From positions 1-64,000 of the forward strand of contig NZ_JAKKSL010000004.1 in assembly GCF_022669015.1 (NCBI RefSeq): a stretch of DNA of 64,000 nt, written 5' to 3'. The notes beneath the pieces are model-generated. The model saw only the letters and a program-made list of their open reading frames with translations. It had not been told where the DNA came from and searched no databases. The number at the start of each line of letters is the position of its first letter. Within the stretch, counting starts at the first letter, position 1. A program made the translations under genes and the position numbers. Shown piece after piece: positions 48,143-58,831 of the stretch. This DNA is from Colwellia maritima. Its GTDB lineage: Bacteria > Pseudomonadota > Gammaproteobacteria > Enterobacterales > Alteromonadaceae.

Positions 48143-49579
48143 ATGGATAACAAACTTTTAAGTAAAATAGTCAATATTTTTTTTGGTGCCGCGTTAATTC
48201 AAGGTGCTAATATTCTGTTGTATATGGTATTAGCTCGATTAATGCCGACAGAAGCGTTTGCCACCTATCGGCAATTATTTTTGATTCAAGCCATTGTTTC
48301 GGCAATGTCATTTTCTGCAATTCCAACTGCCTTACTTTATTTTTGTAATGAGTCAAAATCGTTGCGGGTAAAGTGGAATTATATCAAAAGCATTTGTATT
48401 TTAGTGTTATTGCTTGGCTTAGGCATTGCTGTGGTTATTTTCTTTGCGCGTGACACTATTGCCTTGGCGTTTTCAAACTTAAAACTAGCTGAGTCGTTGA
48501 AAGTGTTTGCTTTTGTGCCTTTAGCGACTATGTTTGTGAGCATGTTAGCCTCAGTATTTATTGTGATTGACAAAACAGCAATTCAAATAAAAGTAGCGGG
48601 GTTCATTGCGATAGTAAAAGTTGCTCCTGTGATTATTGTTGCTTTTGTTTATAACAATTTTCAAGCTATTTTATGGTCTACGGTATTAACACATATTGTG
48701 GTTGGACTTTTTGCTATTTGGCTAATTAGCTATTTAGGAAAATGTTATCCATTTAAATCCACAGTTTTTCGGGTGTTTATACCTAGGCTGTGCTTGTATT
48801 CTTTCCCGTTACTTCTCGCGAGTAGTGCTAGTATATTGGGCTTAAAGATCGACCATTTAATTGTTTCCTCTTTATTAGGAACAACAGTTTATGCACTTTA
48901 TACTGTGGGTGCATTTGAAATACCTATTTTTAGCTTAATTCAAAGTAGTATTAGTGCGGTATTAATTCCTCAAATAACCCGTGATATAAAAAATAAAGAC
49001 TATAAACAAGCGCAAACACTTTGGAAAACGGTGAGTTATAAATCTGCTTTATTGAGCTTTCCCATTGCAATTTTATTTATTGTTGAAGCAGAATATATAG
49101 TGACTTTACTCTTTAGTGAAAAATATCGTGCAGCAGCACCTATTTTTGCCTTGTTTAGTTCGTTAGCTTTATTAAGAGTGATTACCTTCGGTTTGGGGTT
49201 GAGGGCAATGGGAAAAACCAATGTTGAGTTTTATTGTACCTTGGTTTATTTAGTTTCTAGTGGTATTGGCGCTTATTTCTTTACTAAACATCTGGGAATG
49301 CAGGGCGCTGCGATATGGGTGCTAGCAAATACAGTAATTTATGCGATTTTGATATCTTTGGTTACTGCAATAGTTTCTGGATATAATTTACGTTTGTGGC
49401 AGGTATATCCCTTTAAGTTATTGTTATTGGCTTGTGTGATAACTTTTGCGGTGTGGCATATAAAGGTAACAAATATTAATGAGCATTTAGCTTTTATAAT
49501 ATCGTTAACTGAGATTGTTGCTTTTTGGTGGTTAGGAGTGATTTTACTAAATGAAAAACATTGTAAAAAAAATAATTAA
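48143..49579 (+). CDS. wzx: Wzx-type flippase
   Basis: Intact 478-residue polytopic protein with about 12-14 membrane helices (IVNIFFGAALIQGANILLYM, LLLGLGIAVVIFFA, LASSASILGLKIDHLIVSSL, and so on), matching the polysaccharide biosynthesis/MATE-like family (Polysacc_synt). It would flip the undecaprenyl-linked repeat unit across the inner membrane. It ends overlapping the next gene's start. Two AGTTAAGCCAAAA copies lie just before its ATG. Function within the family is typical; the exact substrate is not visible. Confidence 0.88.
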   Translation: MDNKLLSKIVNIFFGAALIQGANILLYMVLARLMPTEAFATYRQLFLIQAIVSAMSFSAIPTALLYFCNESKSLRVKWNYIKSICILVLLLGLGIAVVIFFARDTIALAFSNLKLAESLKVFAFVPLATMFVSMLASVFIVIDKTAIQIKVAGFIAIVKVAPVIIVAFVYNNFQAILWSTVLTHIVVGLFAIWLISYLGKCYPFKSTVFRVFIPRLCLYSFPLLLASSASILGLKIDHLIVSSLLGTTVYALYTVGAFEIPIFSLIQSSISAVLIPQITRDIKNKDYKQAQTLWKTVSYKSALLSFPIAILFIVEAEYIVTLLFSEKYRAAAPIFALFSSLALLRVITFGLGLRAMGKTNVEFYCTLVYLVSSGIGAYFFTKHLGMQGAAIWVLANTVIYAILISLVTAIVSGYNLRLWQVYPFKLLLLACVITFAVWHIKVTNINEHLAFIISLTEIVAFWWLGVILLNEKHCKKNN

Positions 49580-50097
49580 AAGCTCTCCTAGGTTAAATAG
49601 GCGGTTTATCTTCAAGGTATAGGCGTACGAGTGCCGTTATCAAAAGTGATTGTTAATTATATTATTAACTTTTTACTTAGACAAAACACGTCTTCTAGTT
49701 ACCCTGTAAATTATAGAACAACGGTAGTGTCAGGTGAAAAGTTACATTTAAAAGGCAGTAAAAATGGCACTTTATCAAGTTTGATCGTCAGTAGTGGTTG
49801 TTATTTGCAAGCCGGTAATGGCATTGAAATTGATGAAGGTACTATTTGGGCACCGAATGTTGTTATGGTGAGTGCTAACCATGATATGGAAAATGAAACT
49901 AAGCAATGGCAAAGTGCTAATCCCATTAAAATAGGTAAGCACTGTTGGATTGGTGCTAATGCCGTTATTCTACCTAATGTAGTTTTGGGGGATAATGTTG
50001 TCGTAGGGGCGGCGCCGTCGTAACCAAAAGCTTTGTGGAAGGGAATGTTGTTATTGCAGGTAATCCTGCCAAAGTTATTAAACATCGTCATAGCTAA
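49551..50097 (+). CDS. Hexapeptide-repeat acyltransferase (two frameshifts)
   Basis: Start ATG 49551 lies inside the wzx end (MKNIVKKIIKSSPRLNRRFI), then the frame shifts at about 49615 to GIGVRVPLSKVIVNYIINFL. LbH repeats follow (IEIDEGTIWAPNVVMVSANH, IGKHCWIGANAVILPNVVLG). A second shift near 50015 in GGGGCGGCG leads to GAVVTKSFVEGNVVIAGNPA and a stop at 50097. WbbJ/maltose-acetyltransferase type; probably O-acetylates a sugar of the repeat unit. The conserved His of the motif VSANHDM is present. Confidence 0.83.
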
Positions 50098-50152
50098 CAA
50101 ATCACTAAACTAATTTTTAAATAAGTAAATAAAAAAGATAAGTAGATAAAAA

Positions 50153-51282
50153 ATGAATATTTTTGTTATTTTACATGCGTATTATTTAGACGATACTCGT
50201 GTGATCAGGCATTGTGAATGGCTTAGTGAAAACGGTAAAACAGTGACGGTTTTTTGTTTAAATAAGGGGGAGAGACTAAAGAAGAAGTTGTTAATGGTGT
50301 TATTATTAAACGTGCTCCTGTTTCACGGTCAAAGTCCAAAACTAAGCTGTCTTATATTATCGAGTATTTTTTATTTTTCTTGTTTAGTTTTTATCAATCA
50401 ACCAAAGCGTTAATTGTAGATAAACCTGATTTATATATTATTAATAATATGCCTAATGCGCTTGTGTTTACTGCGTTAATTCCAAGAGTTTTTGGGGTGC
50501 CCGTTTTACTCGACGTACATGATTTAATGCCAGAATTGTGCGAAATTGTTTTTTCGGGTAAAGATAGTTTTTTAAAAAAAGTATTACTGCTAGAAGAGCG
50601 ACTGAGTTTTAACTTTGCCGACCATTTAATGACGGTGAGTAAACCAGTTGTCCGTCTTTTGAGTACACGCAGTAAAAAGAAATTTCATATCACACATAAT
50701 TCACCATCTAATTTTTCAGAAAACAATAATGAACTAGAAGGGATACCAAAAATAGTTTTTCATGGAAATATTCATGAACGTTATGGTATTCAACGCATAC
50801 TTGAACCACTTACTAATTTAGCCGCGCAAGGTCGTTCATTTGTTTTTCATATTCATGGTAAAGGGCCTTATGTTAATAAATTAAATAATCTTATTAAGGG
50901 CCATGACTATATTAAGTTTCACGGTGAGTTTGCTCCTCATGACGTGCCAAACATTCTACAAGGGGCTGCGTTAGGGGTTATTATGAATTATCCTAACCGA
51001 TCTAATGACTTTGCTTTACCTGTTAAAATGCTTGAATATGTCGCCAATAACGTTGCGGTTATTTGCCCTAAATTACCTGTAATTCAAGAATATTTTACGG
51101 AAGATTCAGTTTTTTATTTTAATGATGACAGTGACTTGCAAAGTGTTATTGAACTTGCCTTGAGTAATGAGCAACTTAGAATAGAGAAAACGAAAATAGC
51201 TTTTCAAAAGTACACTGAAATAGCTTGGGAAAATGAAAAACATAGTTACTTAACCTTTATCGAAGCGTGTAATGACAATTAA
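50153..51282 (+). CDS. Glycosyltransferase family 4-type (frameshifted)
   Basis: About 376 residues. The N-terminal strand is MNIFVILHAYYLDDTRVIRH; the frame breaks in a G run at about 50270 and continues as SYIIEYFLFFLFSFYQSTK, then LLDVHDLMPELCEIVFSGKD. The GT-B second half has IVFHGNIHERYGIQRILEPL, KFHGEFAPHDVPNILQGAAL, and the donor-binding region NDFALPVKMLEYVANNVAVI. A retaining GT4-like fold with unknown sugar. It overlaps the Wzy-like gene by 11 bases. Confidence 0.8.
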
Positions 51283-52528
51283 TTATTCTCAAGATAGAGC
51301 CATTCTTTTATATTTAGTTTATTTCGCTGTTTTTGTTGACGCAATTTTTGGTGCTTTGACCTTAGCAAATTACGGATCTATAAAACTAAGTTTAGTGTAT
51401 CGTCTGGTTATTCTGGTGACCTTTGTGGTGCTAATTTTTAGAAGCAATAATTTTTTTTCAAATTACATTAAGTTTATTTTAGTTTTGTGGGTTACTAGCC
51501 TGTTTAATTTGGTAATTACAGGGCGAATTACAGAAATTTTTTTAGATATACAAATTTTTGTAAAAGTACTGTTCCCCTTTGCTGTTTTTTTTATTTTGTA
51601 TCAACAGTTAAAACATAAAAATTACTGCTATATGGTATGCAAAGGTTTATCTCTCTTTGGTTTTGTCGCAGGTATACTTTTTTTATTTTCTATTTTAACA
51701 GGAATTGGTTTTCAAAATTATAGCGCCGATCTTTTTGGTATTAGTTCTTTTTTCTTTGCGGGTAACGATATAGGCATAGCGCTAGTATTATCCTTATGTT
51801 TTTCTTGGCTTTTATTTCTTACAACCCCCGGTAAATATTACTTTTTTGCTATTCTATTTACCAGTTTAGCTTTGGTTTTATTGGGCACCCGAACAGGTAT
51901 ATTAGGTGCCACTATTGTTGATTCCATTTATATAGTTATTTTTCTATTTAGAAAATACCCTAACCTTCATTTTCAAAAAAGCATGTTATTTCCCAAGCTC
52001 ATTATCAGCGTGTTTTTATCTGTGACCGTGTTTTTTATCATCAGTTTTGTCTTAGAAAATTTAGATATGTTTTCTATTCAATTAGAACGATTTGGTGATG
52101 TTGCAGAAGGTCATAACCCCAGAGCAATATTAATAGAGCAGGGCATGAAGTACATTAATCAAAGACCTTTAATTGAAGGCGTGTTGGGTTCAGGAACCTA
52201 TTATCAACTTGAGCTAGCTAAAGGTTTGATGAGTACGGTACAAGGTACATTAGATTTTCATACCTACAGGGCTTCATTTGAACATGATATTTATGACATT
52301 CATGCTTTATATGGAAAAGGGTTAGGTGGGGCTATTTTACTTGCTCATTTGTTTTTCTTACTATTTTCTATTGTATTGTTTATAAAAAATCGATGCTTAC
52401 TTTCGTTAACCTTATGTATTTCTTTAGGGCTCGTTTTTATCATTGGTAATCTATCGGGTCATGGCATTACCAGTGCCCAAGTAGGCACTCTCTTTGGGTT
52501 CTATCTATTTTCTAAATTGCACGTATAA
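51272..52528 (+). CDS. O-antigen/exopolysaccharide polymerase-like membrane protein (Wzy type)
   Basis: Intact 418 residues with about ten predicted membrane helices and a long periplasmic loop before the last two (HNPRAILIEQGMKYINQRPL, GVLGSGTYYQLELAK). RTGILGATI and the GHNPR-type loop are reminiscent of the O-antigen ligase/polymerase (Wzy_C) family. It would join repeat units after Wzx flipping. Wzy proteins vary greatly, so the family call rests on topology and position between Wzx and glycosyltransferases. Confidence 0.78.
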   Translation: MTINYSQDRAILLYLVYFAVFVDAIFGALTLANYGSIKLSLVYRLVILVTFVVLIFRSNNFFSNYIKFILVLWVTSLFNLVITGRITEIFLDIQIFVKVLFPFAVFFILYQQLKHKNYCYMVCKGLSLFGFVAGILFLFSILTGIGFQNYSADLFGISSFFFAGNDIGIALVLSLCFSWLLFLTTPGKYYFFAILFTSLALVLLGTRTGILGATIVDSIYIVIFLFRKYPNLHFQKSMLFPKLIISVFLSVTVFFIISFVLENLDMFSIQLERFGDVAEGHNPRAILIEQGMKYINQRPLIEGVLGSGTYYQLELAKGLMSTVQGTLDFHTYRASFEHDIYDIHALYGKGLGGAILLAHLFFLLFSIVLFIKNRCLLSLTLCISLGLVFIIGNLSGHGITSAQVGTLFGFYLFSKLHV

Positions 52529-52539
52529 AAGAGGTTTCT

Positions 52540-53683
52540 TTGAAAAACATTAATATATTTCACATTTCTCCTTTTCCTTATTACACCGGGGGAATTGATA
52601 CTTGGTTATACAGCTTCTTAACAATTAATGAAAAAGAGCATACCTATAATGTGACCTTATATTGTACTGGAGAAGTTGAGCCTGAAAAGGAAGCTGCCTT
52701 TGATATTACACATTTTAAGCATGTTAAAATTATCTATTTATCTACCTATCCTGGCTTTGGTTTAATGCCTTTATGGTCAGTGAAATACCTTTTTAGTTTT
52801 ATGTTTAATAAAGGCACTGATAACGTAGATTTAAGTTTAGCGTTAGGCACGGTTCCTGTGCTGTTACCCTTGTATATTATGAAAAAATTAAACCTGTTAA
52901 AGGGAGAGGTGTTCTGTTCAGTACGAGGTCAAATAGCGCAAGATGGTATTGATTTGAATAAGCCAAAATTTCTTTGTTGGGCCTTAAAAACATTGGAAGG
53001 TTTTTTACTAAAAAGAGTCGATAAAGTATTTGTTAACGGGGAAGATACTAAAGTTTATTTACAGCGTTTTTATCAGCTTGATAGTACGGTCATTGCCAAT
53101 GGTTTTGATGATGAAAAATTGAATTTGGTAAAAGTGCCTGAAAATATTCCACCAAAGCATTAGCAGAAGAAATTTCCAATAAAAAAGTGTTGTTACATGT
53201 TGGTACTTTGCGCCCTATTAAAGGCATTGATTATATTTTGAATGCTTACGCTGCCTTAGATGATGAGGCAAAAAATAAATCTGTACTCATTTTTGTCGGT
53301 AAGGGGCAGGAAACGTTTTATAAAAACATAGCAAAGAGCTTAGGTATTAACGTTTACTTTTTAGGTGAAAAAAGTAATCCGCTTGACTATATAACGTTAG
53401 CTGATGCCGTTATTAATGTTTCTGGTGGTAGCGGGGTAAGTAACTCACTTTTAGAAAGGCGGCTATGGGAAAACCTGTTATTGCTTGGGATAATTTAACG
53501 TTTTCACAGGTTATGGATAATACGTCAGGCGTGCTATGCAAAACTCATGATGTGCAGTCACTTGCGTGTGGCTTTGCAAAAATTATTAATGGTGATAATT
53601 TTGACCAAGCATTAGTTAAGGCTAGTGTTAAGCCTTATTATTGGTCAAGCATTTGGTATAAATGGAAGCAATATTTAACTTAG
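52540..53683 (+). CDS. Glycosyltransferase family 4-type, TTG start (two frameshifts)
   Basis: About 380 residues from TTG 52540 (AGAGG upstream; no ATG nearby): NINIFHISPFPYYTGGIDTW, an acceptor-domain motif. The first frame ends after VFVNGEDTKVYLQRFYQ; a shift near 53155 leads to KVLLHVGTLRPIKGIDYILN and ADAVINVSGGSGVSNSLLE. A second near 53455 leads to MAMGKPVIAWDNLTFSQVMD. Together these form a GT-B GT4 enzyme with the usual EA.A.GkPVI region. Sugar unknown. Confidence 0.8.
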
Positions 53684-53692
53684 GTACATGTT

Positions 53693-54739
53693 ATGACTAA
53701 AAAAATACTTGTAGTAACCAATATGTACCCTAATAAAAAATCCCCTGCGGCGGGAATTTTTGTTAAAAAAATGACACAGCAACTACAAGATAATAAAGAT
53801 TTTTCTATTGAGCTATGGGTAATACCAACCGTGTCTAATAAATTGATAGCTTATTGTCTTTTTTATTTTGGCTTTATAATTAAACTGTTAAAATTTCGAC
53901 CTAAAATAGTGTATTGCCATTTTGTTTCTCACACGGGGTTATTAGGTGTTTTGGCTAAAACGCTATTAGGATGTAAATTGGTGCTTAATTGTCATGGCAC
54001 TGATGTGATGAATTCAATTGGCGGCAATAAATTTAAGTACAAGTTAAATAATTACCTATTTAGCTGTGCTGATAAAATAATAGTCCCTTCGGCATTCTTA
54101 CAATCTGTGGTGCTTAAAAACTTCGCTGTATTAAGTAGCAAAATGTTTATTTACCCTTCTGGCGGTGTATTTATTCCTGATGACGAAGCAAATAAAAATG
54201 ATAATAGGCAACAAGCAGCTACTGTAAAAATTGGCTATGTAGGTAGGTTAATTGAATCTAAGGGCATTAAGGTATTGACGTCGGCATTGTCAAAATTAGA
54301 CCATGTGGAATTGTGTGTTGCCGGAGGCGGAGATATTTCATTAGTCGCTAATAATCTGAACCCAAAAGTTAAATTAACCTATTTAGGTGAAGTACCTCAA
54401 CTAGCACTTCGTGAAATGTATGAACAAATCGATCTATTAATTTTTCCTACATTACTACAAGAGAGTTTAGGATTAACCCCATTAGAAGCCATGGCGTTTT
54501 CCGTGCCTGTTATTGGTTCCAATATTGGCGCTGTTTCTGAGTATGTTGTTAATGAAAAAACGGGGTTTCTTATAACGCCAGGTAGTGTTGAGGAACTAGA
54601 AACCGCAATTGTTAAATTTACCAAAATGACAGCAGAGCAAAGAGATGTGTTAAAGACTAATGCTAGGCATATGGCTATAAGTTATGATGAGGGAAGTATC
54701 AGCCATGCTTTAGTTAAATTAATACGTGATCTAGCTTAA
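53693..54739 (+). CDS. Glycosyltransferase family 4
   Basis: Intact 348 residues. MTKKILVVTNMYPNKKSPAA at the N-terminus, LVLNCHGTDVMNS, then KIGYVGRLIESKGIKVLTSA and LLIFPTLLQESLGLTPLEAM, with E..GL..LEAMA being the donor-phosphate-binding E-x7-E motif. Retaining glycosyltransferase of the GT4 family, last of the three in the locus. It follows its neighbour by nine bases. Confidence 0.88.
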   Translation: MTKKILVVTNMYPNKKSPAAGIFVKKMTQQLQDNKDFSIELWVIPTVSNKLIAYCLFYFGFIIKLLKFRPKIVYCHFVSHTGLLGVLAKTLLGCKLVLNCHGTDVMNSIGGNKFKYKLNNYLFSCADKIIVPSAFLQSVVLKNFAVLSSKMFIYPSGGVFIPDDEANKNDNRQQAATVKIGYVGRLIESKGIKVLTSALSKLDHVELCVAGGGDISLVANNLNPKVKLTYLGEVPQLALREMYEQIDLLIFPTLLQESLGLTPLEAMAFSVPVIGSNIGAVSEYVVNEKTGFLITPGSVEELETAIVKFTKMTAEQRDVLKTNARHMAISYDEGSISHALVKLIRDLA

Positions 54740-54871
54740 ACGATGATAAGTACGTAGAGTGAAAAGAAAATCAAAGCGACAAAGTAATTTTTTATCGTTA
54801 AACTAATGATAGTGATTAATCGTGCTATGTATAGCAGAATGAATGTAAATTTTATAAATTAAAGGATTAGA

Positions 54872-55774
54872 ATGACTTCTAAAATAACCAAAGCTGTAAT
54901 TCCTGTTGCCGGATTAGGTACTCGTATGTTACCGGCAACTAAAGCAATCCCTAAAGAAATGTTACCTATAGTAGACAAGCCGTTAATACAATATATTGTT
55001 GATGAATGTGTTGCTGCGGGTATTAAAGAAATTGTATTGGTTACTCATTCTTCTAAAAATGCCATTGAAAATCATTTTGATAAGTCGTTTGAGCTTGAAA
55101 CTACGTTAGAAAAACGTGTTAAACGCCAATTACTTGATGAGATTCAGGCTATTTGCCCTAAAGACGTTACTATTTTACATGTGCGCCAAGGCGAAGCAAA
55201 AGGCCTTGGTCATGCGGTATTAAAAGCACGCCCTATTATTGGTAACGAACCTTTTGTTGTAGTGCTGCCTGATGTTATTTTGGATGATTCTAGTGCGGAT
55301 TTAAAAACGGAAAACCTTGCGGCTATGTTAGCTAGGTACCATGATGTTGGTGGTTATAGCCAAATTATGGTTGAGCCAGTACCAATGGAACAAGTCAGTA
55401 GTTACGGTGTGGTTGATTGTGCCGGTCATGAACTGTCTGCAGGCGAATCTCAACCAATGACTGCCATTGTAGAAAAACCTGCCGTTGAAGATGCGCCTTC
55501 AAATTTAGCGGTTGTGGGTCGTTATGTTTTATCAGAAAAAATATGGGATTTATTACGTTTAACACCACCAGGTGTTGGCGATGAAATTCAATTAACCGAT
55601 GCTATTGCAATGTTAATGGAAAAAGAAACTGTAGAAGCATTTCATATGACAGGTAAATCTCATGATTGTGGGTCTAAACTGGGTTATATGAAAGCGAACG
55701 TTGAATATGCTCTACGTCACAGAGAGTTAGGAGCAGAGTTTACCGATTATTTAAAAACACTCTCGTTAAAATAA
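54872..55774 (+). CDS. galU: UTP-glucose-1-phosphate uridylyltransferase
   Basis: Intact 300 residues. [20 protein letters not shown] is the nucleotide-binding motif; [41 protein letters not shown] (catalytic Lys) and [20 protein letters not shown] are all present. Makes UDP-glucose for surface polysaccharides, LPS core and related pathways. It sits at the end of the polysaccharide locus, followed by pgi, an arrangement common to polysaccharide clusters. Confidence 0.96.
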   Translation: MTSKITKAVIPVAGLGTRMLPATKAIPKEMLPIVDKPLIQYIVDECVAAGIKEIVLVTHSSKNAIENHFDKSFELETTLEKRVKRQLLDEIQAICPKDVTILHVRQGEAKGLGHAVLKARPIIGNEPFVVVLPDVILDDSSADLKTENLAAMLARYHDVGGYSQIMVEPVPMEQVSSYGVVDCAGHELSAGESQPMTAIVEKPAVEDAPSNLAVVGRYVLSEKIWDLLRLTPPGVGDEIQLTDAIAMLMEKETVEAFHMTGKSHDCGSKLGYMKANVEYALRHRELGAEFTDYLKTLSLK

Positions 55775-55899
55775 TCATTTTTGATGAAGCTATAATGACT
55801 GTGTAAGCAGTCATTAGTAAACTCGTTATTAAAGTTGTTGCTACGAAAGAAGGTATTTATTAACTGAGTCGTTATTAAGAAGCTAAGGACAATAAAAGT

Positions 55900-57532
55900 A
55901 TGGAACTCTTTAATAAAATTATTCAAAAAAGTGCAGCGTTAGCTAAAAAACGTTCCATTTGCGCACTTTTTGATACTCCAACCAATAGAGCTGATGATTT
56001 TTCAGTGAGTGCGGCGGATTTATATCTTGATTACGCTAAACAAAATATTACTCAAGCTGAATTAGAACAATTAATTACATGGGCCAATGACCATCATCTC
56101 TCTAAGCAAATTAGTGGTATGTTTTTGGGGAAAAAATTAATAATACTGAGCATAGAGCTGTATTACATACGGTTTTAAGAGCACCCGCGCATATCAAACA
56201 ACGCGTACTAGGTGATGAAGCTGAACAGGTTCAGGAAACTGAATTACGTATGGCAAAAATTGTTGATGATGTTCACAGTGGTAAGTTACGTAGCGTAACC
56301 GATGAAAAATTCACTGATGTGTTAGCTGTTGGTATTGGGGGGTCTTATTATGGTATTAAGGTCGGATTAAGTGCATTGCAACCCTTTCATCAGGAAGGCT
56401 TGAACGTACATGTACTTGCTAATGTTGATGGTGCTGCGGTAACTGAAAAGTGGAACGTTTACACGCGGCTACAACGCTTGTCGTGATCATTTCTAAAACG
56501 TTTACCACACAAGAAACCTTATTAAATGCTAAGGCAATAAAGCAATGGATGTTAACGCAACTGCAAGATTCTAATGCAATTGCTAAGCAATTTTTTGCAG
56601 TCAGCAGCAATGTTGAAAAAGCACAAGCCTTTGGTCTACAAACGAGCCATGTTCTTCCTATGTGGGATTGGGTCGGTGGGCGTTTCTCGTTATGGTCTGC
56701 TGTTGGTTTGCCACTTGCTTTGGCGATAGGCAATGATAATTTTAAAGATTTAAAAGCGGGTGCTTATGAAATGGATAAACATTTTCAATCAGCTGACTTT
56801 TCTAAAAATATGCCAGTGCTTATGGCATTAATTGGTATGTGGAATCGTAATGGACTTAATTATTCCAATTTAGCTGTACTCCCTTATGATCATTCTTTAA
56901 GAGCGCTGCCGGGTTATTTACAACAAACGGATATGGAAAGTAATGGTAAGTCCGTGTCTAAACAGGGAGATAAACTTCATTGGCCGACAGCCCCTGTGGT
57001 GTTTGGACAAGAAGGCACCAATGGCCAACATGCTTTTATGCAATTGATGCATCAAAGTGATGAAATTATTCCAACTGATTTTATTGTTGCGTTAAAGGGA
57101 ACTAATTCGTTGGTTGAGCATCATAAAGTGTTAGTGGCAAATTGCTTTGCGCAAAGTGAAGCCTTAATGCAAGGGAAAAATTTAGCGCAAGTTACTGGTG
57201 AATTATCTGATCAAGGTTTTTCATCTGAGGAACAAAACTTTTTAGCCCCTCATAAAATAATGAAAGGTAATACGCCCAGTAATACTTTGTTAATGCCGGC
57301 GTTAACACCAAAATGTTTTGGTGCAATTTTAGCACTTTATGAGCATAAAATTTTTGTACAAGGGGCATTATGGCAGGTGAATTCTTACGATCAATGGGGG
57401 GTTGAACTAGGAAAACAGTTAGGTGAGCAAGTACTTGCTTTTATGGAAAACAAGACAACTGAGCACAGTATGTCAGCCTCGAGTGTTAAATTAATTGAAG
57501 CTTTTTTACAAGAACAAAACGATACACATTAG
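55900..57532 (+). CDS. pgi: Glucose-6-phosphate isomerase (two frameshifts)
   Basis: About 545 residues over three frames. First 90 residues to GMFLG, then a shift at about 56128 (four G where five give GEKINNTEHRAVLHTVLRAP). Second piece: VLAVGIGGSYYGIKVGLSAL. Another shift near 56452 gives EKLERLHAATTLVVIISKTF, TTQETLLNAK. Signature motifs WDWVGGRFSLWSAVGLPLAL and KIMKGNTPSNTL plus GQEGTNGQHAF are in place, and the C-terminal GALWQVNSYDQWGVELGKQL is classical. Reversible glucose-6-phosphate/fructose-6-phosphate conversion. Two shifts in an otherwise perfect housekeeping gene point to sequencing error. Confidence 0.95.
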
Positions 57533-57605
57533 CGCCTTTTTTCTTGTTGATATATAGCGTAGAATACGCCCGAAAACGTAATAAAGATCACATGTAGGTG
57601 AAGCT

Positions 57606-57624
57606 CAGAACAATAGATGTTCTG
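57606..57624 (+). terminator. Hairpin after pgi
   Basis: CAGAACA and TGTTCTG pair perfectly around ATAGA and are followed by TATTGTTTTA. It is 75 bases after the pgi stop. It may be a weak terminator. Confidence 0.45.
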
Positions 57625-57654
57625 TATTGTTTTATAAAGTCACTTACGTATGAC

Positions 57655-57698
57655 GTAGTTCGACAAAGAGCAATTCATTCCCTACGACAAAGACATAG
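57655..57698 (+). repeat. REP-like repeat fragment
   Basis: GTAGTTCGACAAAGAGCAAT, then TCATTCCCTACGAC and AAAGACATAGGCG, a degenerate version of the modules at 30.6 and 40.8 kb. It lies just upstream of the receiver gene and may hold part of its promoter. Confidence 0.45.
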
Positions 57699-57712
57699 GC
57701 GTAAAGTTGTAT

Positions 57713-58114
57713 ATGAATATTTTAGTTGTTGATGACAAGAGAAGTGTTAGAGATTACATCAGTAAATTGTTAACACCGCTTGGTTATATTGTAAGTACTG
57801 CAGTGAATGGATTAGATGGTTTTGAAAAAGCACAACAAAACCCTTTTAATCTTTATATCATTGACCATTTAATGCCATTAATGAATGGCGTTACGTTAAG
57901 TAAAAACCTTAAACAAACCCCTTTTTGTGCTCAAACGCCTATATTGTTTATGACAACAACAGATAAAGCAAGTGTCGAAAACTTACCTGAAGTAAATTTG
58001 TTTAATCATATTTTAACTAAACCGTTAGATGAGGCAGAATTTCTCTCATCAGTACAGTTCTTACTCAATAATGTCTCTTCAAAATTGGCATTATCAAATT
58101 CAATGTCTTCCTAA
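57713..58114 (+). CDS. Single-domain response regulator (CheY-like receiver)
   Basis: 133 residues, receiver only. Acidic pair in NILVVDDKRSVRDYI, phospho-Asp in LYIIDHLMPLMNGV, switch Thr in FMTTTDKA and Lys in ILTKPLDEAEF. No output domain. No histidine kinase lies in the window, so its partner is elsewhere. ATG 57713 is used because the receiver fold begins there; a TTG at 57707 adds two residues only. It sits between pgi and apt without apparent functional link. Confidence 0.88.
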   Translation: MNILVVDDKRSVRDYISKLLTPLGYIVSTAVNGLDGFEKAQQNPFNLYIIDHLMPLMNGVTLSKNLKQTPFCAQTPILFMTTTDKASVENLPEVNLFNHILTKPLDEAEFLSSVQFLLNNVSSKLALSNSMSS

Positions 58115-58228
58115 TACATGCTAATTGCCAACTGAATCAAGTAATTTGACATGGGTTTGGGTATATATATTGGTAAAATTGTTTTATGCTTCAACATTAT
58201 GAATTTTTGAAAAAATATAAGTATAGTA

Positions 58229-58774
58229 ATGAATGAACAACAAATAGTGCAATTGAAAGCCGCCATAAAAACTATCCCTAATTATCCTTCAGAAGGCATT
58301 TTATTTCGGGATGTAACTAGCTTACTCGAAAATGCTGAAGCGTTTGCTTTAACCATAAATTTACTAACTAAAAAATATGAAAACCAAGGTTTTACTAAAA
58401 TAGTTGGTACAGAAGCGCGCGGGTTTATATTTGGTGCTCCGTTAGCGTTAGCATTAGGCATTGGCTTTATTCCTGTTCGTAAGCCAGGAAAACTTCCAAG
58501 AGCTACCTATTCACAAGCTTATCAACTTGAATACGGTGAAGATGTTTTAGAAATCCATCGCGATGCACTTACTGCTGACGATAAAGTATTAATTATTGAT
58601 GATTTATTGGCAACAGGTGGCACGATAGAAGCGACGACAAAATTAATTCGCTGTGTTGGTGCCAAAGTAAAAGATCTTGGTTTTATTATTTCGCTACCTG
58701 ATTTAGGTGGGGAAAAACGACTTGCAGCAATTGGACTAACACCATACTCACTTGTTCAATACGCGGGTGAATAA
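58229..58774 (+). CDS. apt: Adenine phosphoribosyltransferase
   Basis: Intact 181 residues. [60 protein letters not shown] and the PRPP-binding loop [20 protein letters not shown] (about 123-142) identify Apt. It salvages adenine to AMP with PRPP in the cytoplasm. It precedes dnaX, the classical apt-dnaX-ybaB order of gammaproteobacteria. Confidence 0.96.
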   Translation: MNEQQIVQLKAAIKTIPNYPSEGILFRDVTSLLENAEAFALTINLLTKKYENQGFTKIVGTEARGFIFGAPLALALGIGFIPVRKPGKLPRATYSQAYQLEYGEDVLEIHRDALTADDKVLIIDDLLATGGTIEATTKLIRCVGAKVKDLGFIISLPDLGGEKRLAAIGLTPYSLVQYAGE

Positions 58775-58831
58775 ATGTTAGTATTAGGGTAGTGGCGAGT
58801 AGCATACAAGTTAATCAGAGTATTAAATAAT